Positions 56,496-64,000 of a DNA stretch of 64,000 nt are shown here, piece after piece. The DNA is from Natranaerovirga hydrolytica. Its GTDB lineage: Bacteria; Bacillota; Clostridia; Lachnospirales; DSM-24629. Within the stretch, counting starts at the first letter, position 1. Every line of letters starts with the position of its first letter. The stretch spans positions 16,470-80,469 of the forward strand of contig NZ_SMGQ01000019.1 of the NCBI RefSeq assembly GCF_004339095.1, written 5' to 3'. A program made the position numbers and the translations under genes. The notes under the pieces were generated by a model, which saw only the letters and a list, made by a program, of their open reading frames with translations, did no database searches and had not been told where the DNA came from.

Positions 56496-58973
56496 ATGGA
56501 ACAAAATAATAGTATAGATAAAATTATATCTGTAAATATTCAAGATGAAATGAAAAAGTCTTATATTGATTATGCAATGAGCGTAATAGCTTCCAGAGCA
56601 TTGCCAGATGTAAGAGATGGTTTAAAACCAGTTCAAAGAAGAATTTTATATTCAATGAGTGAATTGAATCTTACACCGGACAAGCCATTTAGAAAATCAG
56701 CACGTATCGTTGGAGATACAATGGGAAAATACCATCCTCATGGTGATTCATCTATTTATGAAGCAATGGTTAGAATGGCCCAAGATTTTTCAACAAGGTA
56801 TCAATTGGTAAAAGGTCATGGTAACTTTGGTTCTGTAGATGGAGATAGTGCTGCAGCAATGAGGTATACAGAAGCAAAACTAAGTAAGATAGCTATGGAT
56901 TTGCTTTCTGATATACAAAAAAATACAGTAGATTATAGACCAAACTTTGATGAATCTTTAAAAGAACCGGTGGCATTACCAGCTAGATTCCCTAATCTTT
57001 TAGTTAATGGGGTATCAGGTATAGCTGTTGGGATGGCTACAAGCATACCACCACATAATTTAAATGAAGTTATTGATGGTGTGGTTAAAGTCATTGATAA
57101 TAATATATTAGAAAATAGAGAAACAGATATTGATGAACTAATTGAAATAATAAAAGGACCTGATTTTCCTACAGGAGCAAAAATACTAGGTAGAGCTGGC
57201 TTAGAAGAAGCTTATAGAACAGGAAAAGGTAGAGTAAAAGTAAGAGCAGTGGTTGATATTGAACCAATGGGAAATAACAAACAAAGAATTATTGTTACGG
57301 AACTACCTTATCAAGTTAATAAAGCAAGGTTAATAGAAAAAATAGCAGATTTAGTAAAGGATAAAAAAATTGAAGGCATAACCGATCTAAGGGATGAATC
57401 AGATAGAAATGGTATGCGAATTGTAATAGAATTAAAAAGAGATGCTAACCCTAATGTTATTGTTAACCAGTTATACAAGCATACACAGTTACAAGATACT
57501 TTTAGTATTAACATGTTAGCACTTGTAAAAAATGAACCAAAGGTTCTTAACTTAAAAGAAATATTAATAAATTATATTGAGCATCAAAAAGATGTTGTTA
57601 CAAGAAGAACACAATATGATTTAAAAAAAGCAGAAGATAGAGCACATATATTAGAAGGTTTATTAAAAGCATTAGATAGTATTGATGAGGTTATTAAAAT
57701 TATTAGAGGTTCAAGCAGTACTGCAAATGCAAAAGAAAATCTAATAGAAAGATTCCAATTTACTGAAGCTCAGGCACAAGCTATTGTAGATATGAGACTG
57801 AGAAGTTTAACAGGATTGGAAAGAGAAAAGATAGAAGGCGAATATCGAGAGTTAGAGGAATTGATTAAAGAATTAAAAGCAATATTAAATGATGAAAAAA
57901 GGTTATATGAAGTTATAAGAGAAGAAATACTAATTGTTAAAGCAAAACATGGTGATCCAAGAAGAACTGAGATTACATATGATGACTCAGAAATTAGGAT
58001 TGAAGATTTAATAAAAGAAGAAAGTACAATCATTACCATGACTAACCTTGGTTATATAAAAAGGCTACCTATGAATACTTACAAAAGTCAAAATAGAGGC
58101 GGTAAAGGTATTAAAGGTATGCAAACCAGGGAAGAAGATTTTGTAGAAGAATTATTTATAACAACAACCCACCACTATATATTATTTTTCACAAATAAAG
58201 GTAAAGTCTATCGATTAAAGGCATACGAAATTCCTGAGTCAAGTAGAACTTCAAGAGGAACAGCAATTGTTAATCTTTTACAAATAGAAGCAGGTGAGCA
58301 CATTACGGCAGTCATACCTATTAAAGACTACGAAGAAGATAAATTTTTATTAATGGCAACTAAAAAAGGCATTATTAAAAAAACAAATATAATGGAATAC
58401 GTTAATATAAGAACCAGTGGTCTTCAAGCAATAGGGCTTAAAGAAGAAGATGAATTGATTCAAGTTAAATTTACAGACAATAACCAAGAAATATTCCTTG
58501 TAACAAAACTAGGTCAATGTATAAGATTCAAAGAAAAAGATGTAAGAACCACAGGTAGAACATCTATGGGTGTAAGAGGAATGAATCTTAATAATGAGGA
58601 TGAAGTTGTTAGCATGCAATTGGCATCACAAGGCAGTCATTTATTAATCGTATCAGAAAAAGGTATTGGAAAAAGAACACCGATTGAAGAATTTGCCGTT
58701 CAAAGAAGAGGCGGTAAAGGCGTTAAATGTTACAAAATAACTAGTAAAACGGGTAATGTAATAGGGGTTAAAGCCATTGGAGAAGAAGATGAAGTAATGA
58801 TCATTACCATAGGTGGTATCGTTATTAGATTAAGAGTAAAAGAAATATCAATATTTAAAAGAGTAACATCGGGCGTCAAATTAATAAATGTAGAAGAGGA
58901 TATTCGAATTGCTAGTATAGCAAAAGTAAGAGAAGATATGATTAAGATAGAAGAAATGTTAGAAAAAGAATAA
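56496..58973 (+). CDS. gyrA: DNA gyrase subunit A
   Basis: An 825-residue subunit. Catalytic Tyr124 is in AMRYTEAKL. The quinolone-pocket segment is [11 protein letters not shown] with Ser85 and Glu89, the susceptible-type residues. Six beta-pinwheel repeats form the C-terminal half, with the GyrA box [10 protein letters not shown] at about residue 535. It follows gyrB after 64 bp. Confidence 0.98.
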   Translation: MEQNNSIDKIISVNIQDEMKKSYIDYAMSVIASRALPDVRDGLKPVQRRILYSMSELNLTPDKPFRKSARIVGDTMGKYHPHGDSSIYEAMVRMAQDFSTRYQLVKGHGNFGSVDGDSAAAMRYTEAKLSKIAMDLLSDIQKNTVDYRPNFDESLKEPVALPARFPNLLVNGVSGIAVGMATSIPPHNLNEVIDGVVKVIDNNILENRETDIDELIEIIKGPDFPTGAKILGRAGLEEAYRTGKGRVKVRAVVDIEPMGNNKQRIIVTELPYQVNKARLIEKIADLVKDKKIEGITDLRDESDRNGMRIVIELKRDANPNVIVNQLYKHTQLQDTFSINMLALVKNEPKVLNLKEILINYIEHQKDVVTRRTQYDLKKAEDRAHILEGLLKALDSIDEVIKIIRGSSSTANAKENLIERFQFTEAQAQAIVDMRLRSLTGLEREKIEGEYRELEELIKELKAILNDEKRLYEVIREEILIVKAKHGDPRRTEITYDDSEIRIEDLIKEESTIITMTNLGYIKRLPMNTYKSQNRGGKGIKGMQTREEDFVEELFITTTHHYILFFTNKGKVYRLKAYEIPESSRTSRGTAIVNLLQIEAGEHITAVIPIKDYEEDKFLLMATKKGIIKKTNIMEYVNIRTSGLQAIGLKEEDELIQVKFTDNNQEIFLVTKLGQCIRFKEKDVRTTGRTSMGVRGMNLNNEDEVVSMQLASQGSHLLIVSEKGIGKRTPIEEFAVQRRGGKGVKCYKITSKTGNVIGVKAIGEEDEVMIITIGGIVIRLRVKEISIFKRVTSGVKLINVEEDIRIASIAKVREDMIKIEEMLEKE

Positions 58974-58983
58974 AATTAATTAA

Positions 58984-59006
58984 AGAGTGCGAAAGCACTC
59001 TTTTTT
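58984..59006 (+). terminator. gyrA terminator
   Basis: AGAGTGC-GAAA-GCACTCT, a 7-bp stem with a GNRA tetraloop and six T residues, 11 bp past the stop. Confidence 0.92.
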
Positions 59007-59076
59007 CTTTTGAAAAAGAAAAAATTATATATAAGAATGTAATGATTATTTAATGCTAGGATTAGTTAAAGTTTGA

Positions 59077-59082
59077 TATAAT
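59077..59082 (+). promoter_or_regulatory. Extended -10 promoter of the surface protein gene
   Basis: TGATATAAT has a TG one base before TATAAT; the -35 is poor. It opens a leader of about 130 nt that contains repeat copy C. Confidence 0.5.
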
Positions 59083-59097
59083 AAACTATAGAATTAA

Positions 59098-59153
59098 CCA
59101 TAAAGGTATTAAATTAAAACTTCTTTGCAAAGATTTAAAATTAGAGTTTCATT
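59098..59153. repeat. Dispersed hairpin repeat, copy C (degenerate)
   Basis: The right half GCAAAGATTTAAAATTAGAG, TTTCATTGA matches copies A, B and D; the left half is recognisable but decayed. It lies in the leader of the CAP/SLH gene. Confidence 0.65.
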
Positions 59154-59220
59154 GATAGTCTGTGTAGCTACAGAGTTTGTAACTATAGTGATAAAGTTAA
59201 AAGGAAGTGGAGGTGAAAAG

Positions 59221-60555
59221 ATGAAGCAATCAAGAATCATTATAATAATTGTTTTGATATTAATTTGTATCAGTATGCCTATAAATGCAACGGATAATAA
59301 TCTAAGGCAACGAGATGCTATTAACTTAATTAATACCATAAGACGACAATATAATATTACGGAACTATCAAACAATAATAATTTAGATAAAGCTGCAAAT
59401 ATGCATTCTCTTTATATGGATAGAAATAGCGTATTTAGCAGTATACAAGATAACGGTAATAGAAATTATAGTGGAAGGTTTCCTTGGGATCGAACGGCTT
59501 ATTACAATTATACCAGTCCAAATATTTTTGAGTTTATTGATAGGGAAGAAAATAATTACTTCAGCAGTATAATAAATTTTTTAAATAATCCATATTCTAG
59601 AATAAAATTATTGGATCCAAGGTACAAGGACATAGGATTTGGTAATTCAAATGATTATTTTACTTATATTATTGGAGGAGATTCTAATACAAACGGAGAA
59701 TATAAAGTAATATATCCATTTAATAATCAGACCTCTGTACCTGTAAATTGGGAAAATAAATTTTCCATTGATCCATATAATGAAAAAGAATCTTTTAAAG
59801 AATATGGGTTACCTATTACATTTTCTTATTATACAAATAATGAAGTTAAAAATATAAATATAGAAAAAATAGAAGTCATTAATTTAAACACCAATAATAA
59901 AATACCAATAAAAATAAGGACAGTAGAAGAGGATAGAAATTTAGATAGCAGTATTATTATATTACCAACACAAGAATATGATAAAAATACAAATTATAAA
60001 GTGAATATACGTTGTGAATATATTTTTAATAACAAAACAGAAGTTATAGATGAAACCATTTTTTTTAAAACAGAAACCAGCAGTAATTATAATTTTATGT
60101 CTCACCAAAGTTTTATAACCAGAGAAGTATTTGCTAAAAGATTAATAGAAGAATTTGATATCCAAACAAATAACAGTTATGTAAACTTTACAGATGTAAA
60201 TAGAGAAAATGACTATGCCTCATATATATATACTGCATATAACCAGGGATATATATATGGTATAGGAAATAACCAGTTTGGACCTAGTGATTATATTACA
60301 AGGGAACAACTTATTGTGATGATTATGCGACTATATGATTCTCATTCAAATAATGAAATCAATACCAACGGAGTTAATTTACCTTTTCAAGATAGTAATA
60401 GAATTAGTTCTTGGGCATTAGAAGATGTAACAAAAGCATACCAATTAAGACTTGTTATTGGGACAAGTGATAGAACCATAGAACCTAAAAGGCCAATAAC
60501 AGAAGAAGAAGTAACAATTATCATTAATAATTTAAAAAATATATTAAACCAATAA
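59221..60555 (+). CDS. Secreted CAP-domain protein with SLH domains
   Basis: A 444-residue surface protein. A signal peptide occupies residues 1-22 (MKQSRIIIIIVLILICIS). A CAP/SCP-like domain spans about 28-155 (AANMHSLYMDRN; FPWDRTAYYNY; LLDPRYKDIGFG), a beta-rich domain about 160-295, and two S-layer homology repeats the rest (FITREVFAKRLIEEF; YITREQLIVMIMRLYD). SLH domains tether it to pyruvylated wall polymer. The start at 59221 has GGAGGTG upstream and yields a clean signal peptide. No enzymatic role can be assigned. Confidence 0.87.
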   Translation: MKQSRIIIIIVLILICISMPINATDNNLRQRDAINLINTIRRQYNITELSNNNNLDKAANMHSLYMDRNSVFSSIQDNGNRNYSGRFPWDRTAYYNYTSPNIFEFIDREENNYFSSIINFLNNPYSRIKLLDPRYKDIGFGNSNDYFTYIIGGDSNTNGEYKVIYPFNNQTSVPVNWENKFSIDPYNEKESFKEYGLPITFSYYTNNEVKNINIEKIEVINLNTNNKIPIKIRTVEEDRNLDSSIIILPTQEYDKNTNYKVNIRCEYIFNNKTEVIDETIFFKTETSSNYNFMSHQSFITREVFAKRLIEEFDIQTNNSYVNFTDVNRENDYASYIYTAYNQGYIYGIGNNQFGPSDYITREQLIVMIMRLYDSHSNNEINTNGVNLPFQDSNRISSWALEDVTKAYQLRLVIGTSDRTIEPKRPITEEEVTIIINNLKNILNQ

Positions 60556-60558
60556 CTA

Positions 60559-60609
60559 TGAAAGTCTAATTTTCAAACTTGCTGGCAAGGATTTGAAATT
60601 AGACTTTCA
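60559..60609. repeat. Dispersed hairpin repeat, copy D
   Basis: A perfect 14-bp stem TGAAAGTCTAATTT/AAATTAGACTTTCA. The loop is CAAACTTGCTGGCAAGGATTTG. It begins 4 bp after the surface-protein stop. This is the best reference copy of the family. Confidence 0.88.
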
Positions 60610-60663
60610 ACGAAAATTATCACTGAAGCGGATCTGAAGGTATGTTATAAGATAAGATAAAGA

Positions 60664-60725
60664 CTATATTACACAAAAATAGTGGAAACTATTAACTATT
60701 TTGTATAAGTGTGATATAGTTTTTT
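60664..60725 (+). terminator. Hairpin with T run before the fumarase genes
   Basis: ACTATAT-CAC-AAAATAGT pairs with ACTATTTT-GTG-ATATAGT with a short bulge and is followed by seven T residues. It could end the surface-protein transcript; its closeness to fumA (34 bp) also allows attenuation. Confidence 0.6.
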
Positions 60726-60758
60726 TATAAGCAAATGTAAAAGTTTATGGAGGTAAAG

Positions 60759-61601
60759 ATGAGAAAAATTAATTCTAGTCAAATAACAGAGAATGTAAAA
60801 GAAATGTGTATAGAGGCTAATTATTATTTATCAGAGGATATAGAAGAAGGTATTAAAGCAAGTTTTAAAAAAGAAAAGTCTCCAATTGGAAGACAAATTA
60901 TAGGCCAGTTAGAAGAAAATATGACCATAGCAAAAGAAAAAAAAATACCCATTTGTCAAGATACGGGTATGGTGGTTATATTTGTTGAAATAGGACAAGA
61001 AGTTCTAATAGAGGGTGATTTAATAGACGATGCCATACAAGAAGGTGTGAGGAAGGGTTATACAGAAGGATATCTTCGCAAATCCATAGTAAAAGACCCA
61101 TTAATAAGAGAAAACACAAAAGATAATACGCCTGCAATTATACACTACAATATGGTTAAAGGTGATCAAATAAAATTAACAGTAGCACCAAAAGGTTTTG
61201 GAAGTGAAAATACAAGTAAATTAGCAATGTTAAAGCCTTCAGATGGTATAGATGAAATTAAAACATTTATTATTAATACAGTAGATGAATTGGGAGCCAA
61301 TGCCTGTCCACCATTGGTAATAGGTGTTGGAATAGGTGGTAACTTTGAAAAAGTGGCTTATATGGCAAAAAAGTCATTATTAAGACCCATTAATGAATCA
61401 TCAAAATTACCCCATATTAAGGAATTAGAAGACGAATTACTAATTAAAATTAATGCTTTAGGTGTTGGACCTCAAGGTTTGGGAGGCACAACAACAGCTC
61501 TTGGTGTTAATATAGAAACATTTCCAACTCATATAGCAGGTTTACCGGTTGCAGTCAATATTTGTTGTCATGTTAATAGACACATAACAAGAGAGATTTA
61601 A
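60759..61601 (+). CDS. Class I fumarate hydratase alpha subunit (oxygen-sensitive Fe-S type)
   Basis: A 280-residue subunit of a heteromeric 4Fe-4S dehydratase (fumarase or tartrate dehydratase). Probable cluster cysteines are in KKIPICQDTGM, NACPPLVIGVGIGG and NICCHVNRH. Fumarase is the likelier activity given genome context, but the family does not settle substrate. The ATG at 60759 has GGAGG upstream; an ATG at 60747 overlaps that site. Beta follows after 12 bp. Confidence 0.9.
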   Translation: MRKINSSQITENVKEMCIEANYYLSEDIEEGIKASFKKEKSPIGRQIIGQLEENMTIAKEKKIPICQDTGMVVIFVEIGQEVLIEGDLIDDAIQEGVRKGYTEGYLRKSIVKDPLIRENTKDNTPAIIHYNMVKGDQIKLTVAPKGFGSENTSKLAMLKPSDGIDEIKTFIINTVDELGANACPPLVIGVGIGGNFEKVAYMAKKSLLRPINESSKLPHIKELEDELLIKINALGVGPQGLGGTTTALGVNIETFPTHIAGLPVAVNICCHVNRHITREI

Positions 61602-61613
61602 AGGAGAGAGACG

Positions 61614-62168
61614 ATGCATAAAGAAATAAGAACCCCTATTTCTAATGACCAAATAAAAGATTTAAAAGCTGGAGATTTTGTTAACCTAACAGGTACTATA
61701 TATACAGCAAGAGACTCTGCACATAAAAGAATGATTCAAGAAATAAATGAAAACAAACAGATACCTATACCATTAGAAGGTAATATTATATATTATATGG
61801 GGCCAACACCAGCAAAAGAAAATCAAGTTATTGGATCAGCAGGACCAACAACCAGTAATAGAATGGATAAATTTGCTCCAAAATTATTAGATATGGGATT
61901 GAAAGGAATGATCGGCAAAGGCGCAAGGTCTAAAGCAGTTATTGATTCAATGATTAAAAATAATGCACTTTACTTTGCTGCAATTGGTGGAGCAGGAGCC
62001 TTATTATCAGAACATATTAAAGAAGTAAAGGTAATAGCCTATGATGATTTAGGAACAGAAGCTATAAGAGCATTAAAAGTAGACAAATTACCAGTTATTG
62101 TTGTTATTGATAGAAAAGGCAACAATTTATACGTATCAGAGAAAGAAAAATATAGATTGGATATATAA
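61614..62168 (+). CDS. Class I fumarate hydratase beta subunit
   Basis: A 184-residue swivel-domain subunit. Hallmarks are GTIYTARDSAHKRM, YYMGPTPAKENQVIGSAGPTTSNRMD and MIGKGARS. It completes the active site of the alpha subunit. The two-gene arrangement is usual in anaerobes. Confidence 0.93.
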   Translation: MHKEIRTPISNDQIKDLKAGDFVNLTGTIYTARDSAHKRMIQEINENKQIPIPLEGNIIYYMGPTPAKENQVIGSAGPTTSNRMDKFAPKLLDMGLKGMIGKGARSKAVIDSMIKNNALYFAAIGGAGALLSEHIKEVKVIAYDDLGTEAIRALKVDKLPVIVVIDRKGNNLYVSEKEKYRLDI

Positions 62169-62219
62169 TAATATAGTATCGTTAAAAACATTTAAATAGA
62201 AGTTTAGGAGTGTCGTATC

Positions 62220-62714
62220 GTGTATAAAGAATTCTCTAAGAGAGATAAATTAACATTGCTTAAATTTGTAGTATACTTAATCAATGTTTTATTAATACTA
62301 AATTTAATTAATATAATAGGCAATCAACTAAGATTATATCCAATTATAATAGATATCATGATTATACTTTTTATATTTTTTATGATTACTTTTATAATTA
62401 GAAGATACATAATAAAGTATAAATATATGATAATAGAAGAAGAGTTTATTATAAAAAAAATAATAGGTAAAAAAGAAATCATTGCGGTAGATATTAATAT
62501 CAATCAAATTATAAAAATAAAAAGCATTTACTCAGAAGATTATGTAAAAGATAAAAAGAAGGATTATAAAAAAAAGATGAGATTATTTAATAACAATAAA
62601 AACCAACAATGTTTTTATTGTATATATCAAGAAGATGATAAGAAAATTTATTTTGAGTTTGAGCCAAGTAAAAAAATGTTATCTTATATAACCAATAAAG
62701 AGCAGGAGGTATAG
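62220..62714 (+). CDS. Membrane protein of unknown function
   Basis: A 164-residue protein with two hydrophobic helices (about residues 13-35 and 42-62), then a basic, beta-patterned cytosolic part (IIEEEFIIKKIIGKKEIIAVDININQIIKI) that looks like a bacterial PH-like domain. No family assignment is certain. GTG start with TTAGGAGTG upstream. It is 51 bp after the fumarase genes and 3 bp before the phosphorylase gene, so it belongs to that operon. Confidence 0.72.
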   Translation: MYKEFSKRDKLTLLKFVVYLINVLLILNLINIIGNQLRLYPIIIDIMIILFIFFMITFIIRRYIIKYKYMIIEEEFIIKKIIGKKEIIAVDININQIIKIKSIYSEDYVKDKKKDYKKKMRLFNNNKNQQCFYCIYQEDDKKIYFEFEPSKKMLSYITNKEQEV

Positions 62715-62717
62715 TAT

Positions 62718-63533
62718 ATGATAGAAAAATATAAAGAATCTGCAAAATGGATTAAAGAAAAAATTAAAAATGAATTACCAGAGTTAGGATTAGTACTAGG
62801 TTCAGGATTAGGTACTTTAGCAAATGAAATCAAAAACCCTATAGAATTAGAGTATAAGGAAATTCCCAATTTTCCTGTATCAACTGTAGAAGGACATGAT
62901 GGAAAATTAGTTTTTGGTGAATTAGAAGGTAAGAAAGTATTAGCAATGAAAGGAAGATTTCATTACTATGAAGGGTATACAATGGAACAAGTCACTTTCC
63001 CTATTCGAATTATGAAGTTGATTGGTATAAAAAATATAATTTTAACCAATGCAGCGGGAGGACTTAGAAAAGATTTAAAAGCAGGTAGTTTAATGTTAAT
63101 AAACGACCATATTAACTTTACAGGAGACAATCCTTTAATTGGAGAAAACCTTGATGAATTTGGAGTAAGGTTCCCTGACATGTCAGAAGCTTATAACAAA
63201 GACCTTAGAAGTATCGTTAAAAATGTAGCTAAAGATAACAATATAGATTTAAAAGAAGGGGTATATGTAGGAATATCAGGACCGACCTATTCATCTAAAG
63301 CAGAACTTAGAATGTTAATTAACATAGGAGGAGATGCAATAGGGATGTCTACTGTTCCAGAAACCATAATAGCAAATCACTCAGGTATAAATGTAATCGG
63401 AATTTCTTGTATAACAGACTGTGCTAATCCAGAAATAATGCATTCACCAACTCATGAAGAAATCGTAAAAGTAGCAGAAGAAACTAGGCCAATATTTATA
63501 AAATTGGTGAAGAAAATAATACAAGGGTTATAA
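62718..63533 (+). CDS. punA: Purine nucleoside phosphorylase
   Basis: A 271-residue trimeric-type (PNP/MTAP family) enzyme that splits purine nucleosides with phosphate. LVLGSGLG binds phosphate, GRFHYYEGY, TNAAGGL and GMSTVPE are family motifs; the base-contacting Glu and Asn are in SGPTYSS and ISCITDCAN. It follows the membrane protein gene by 3 bp. Confidence 0.95.
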   Translation: MIEKYKESAKWIKEKIKNELPELGLVLGSGLGTLANEIKNPIELEYKEIPNFPVSTVEGHDGKLVFGELEGKKVLAMKGRFHYYEGYTMEQVTFPIRIMKLIGIKNIILTNAAGGLRKDLKAGSLMLINDHINFTGDNPLIGENLDEFGVRFPDMSEAYNKDLRSIVKNVAKDNNIDLKEGVYVGISGPTYSSKAELRMLINIGGDAIGMSTVPETIIANHSGINVIGISCITDCANPEIMHSPTHEEIVKVAEETRPIFIKLVKKIIQGL

Positions 63534-63644
63534 ATAATGCTCAAAAAACATAACTATATGTGAGATTTAAAGTTATTAGTCATAAAGGATACCATTATTT
63601 TTTTGGAAAAAAAGAAATAAGTTATAAAAAATATTAAAAACCCG

Positions 63645-63673
63645 TTGACAAATGGTATATCCTTTAGTATAAT
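63645..63673 (+). promoter_or_regulatory. tRNA-Ser promoter
   Basis: Perfect consensus: TTGACA (63645-63650), 17 bp, TATAAT (63668-63673), 35 bp before the tRNA. An inverted repeat, AAGGATACCATT (63584) against AATGGTATATCCTT (63651), covers the spacer. Confidence 0.9.
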
Positions 63674-63707
63674 AACTCTTGCACTTGTGAAAAGTTAATA
63701 AATATAT

Positions 63708-63795
63708 GGAGAAGTACTCAAGTGGCTGAAGAGGTGCCCCTGCTAAGGGTATAGGTCGTTAACGCGGCGCGAGGGTTCAAATCCCTCCTTCTCCG
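63708..63795 (+). tRNA. tRNA-Ser(GCU)
   Basis: An 88-nt class II tRNA. The acceptor stem is GGAGAAG/CTTCTCC with discriminator G; the anticodon loop CTGCTAA gives anticodon GCU, reading AGC and AGU. The long variable arm (AGGTCGTTAACGCGGC region) and TTCAAATC T loop are typical. CCA is not encoded. It should be a ligand for the serS T-box, as its discriminator G matches the UGGC bulge. Confidence 0.97.
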
Positions 63796-63846
63796 TTCAA
63801 TATATTTTTTTGTTTAATAACAAGTAAGATTTTTTGAAAAAAGTTG

Positions 63847-64000
63847 TTGACATAAAACGATAGATGTGATAAGATATCATTCGTTGTCACAAAAAGACAA
63901 AGCACAAAAAGCACAATGATAACTAAACAGTGAAGCAACCCGAAATTCTAAAGAATTTCAAAAAGATCAAGTAACAAAAACTTCGAAAGAAGTGTCAGCG
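63847..64000 (+). promoter_or_regulatory. rRNA operon promoter and leader
   Basis: TTGACA (63847-63852), 17 bp, TAAGAT (63870-63875), followed by a leader with ACAAAAAGACAAAGCACA and AACTAAACAGTGAAG, the form typical upstream of 16S rRNA genes (processing stem and antitermination region). The window ends before the 16S gene. Identification is by pattern and position. Confidence 0.75.

Overview
The window is the chromosomal replication-origin region of a low-GC (about 30% by eye) Gram-positive bacterium. The gene content points to the class Clostridia, possibly near Lachnospirales: a FabK-type fatty-acid operon, an origin cluster in the order rpmH-rnpA-yidD-yidC-khpB-mnmE-mnmG-rsmG-noc, parA-parB-DUF4446, remB, class I fumarase, ferredoxin-dependent 2-oxoacid oxidoreductase, and a DUF3881-like protein. 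The taxon is an inference from content only.

Layout. Bases 1-7,100 hold a type II fatty-acid operon on the minus strand (fabH-acpP-fabK-fabD-fabG-fabF-accB-fabZ-accC, the last cut by the window edge), with two FabT-like operators. Bases 7,240-12,420 hold a two-component system and a three-gene ABC-2 exporter arranged like Bacillus lnrJK-lnrLMN. Bases 12,500-15,910 encode a two-subunit 2-oxoacid:ferredoxin oxidoreductase. Bases 16,000-28,200 are a mixed housekeeping and accessory stretch: mtnN, aroK, an SOS-type dinB with a small partner gene, a DnaA-box cluster, a CBS protein, an AI-2E transporter, trxA, a CPBP protease, mgtC, trmB, uvsE and DUF3881. Bases 28,500-33,500 carry an ArsR regulator, serS behind a T-box, an HD-GYP protein, a HAD phosphatase and a candidate C-rich small RNA. 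Bases 33,000-42,700 contain parA-parB with two perfect parS sites, a NERD-domain gene, argS, degS-degU, an alpha/beta hydrolase, a GNAT gene and noc. Bases 42,700-49,300 are the conserved rsmG-to-rpmH cluster. The origin is bipartite, with DnaA-box clusters on both sides of dnaA (about 49,750-49,960 and 51,565-51,735). To its right, on the plus strand, lie dnaN, rlbA, recF, remB, gyrB, gyrA, a CAP/SLH surface protein, fumarase subunits, a membrane protein, purine nucleoside phosphorylase, tRNA-Ser(GCU) and the promoter and leader of an rRNA operon that starts beyond the window.

How it works together. Genes left of dnaA are mostly on the minus strand and genes right of it on the plus strand, so most transcription runs with the replication forks. 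Initiation (DnaA, DnaN, gyrase), segregation (ParA, ParB, parS), nucleoid occlusion (Noc and a Noc-box-like site) and a second DnaA-box cluster 30 kb away are all here.

The most unusual material is non-coding: a dispersed family of hairpin repeats whose loop is also conserved (five copies, one inside the origin), a parS site forming the centre of a 44-bp perfect palindromic terminator, a 180-bp nested-hairpin element between parA and argS, a DnaA-box cluster next to dinB, and a candidate small RNA with C-rich single-stranded segments. No CRISPR array, prophage or complete insertion sequence was seen.
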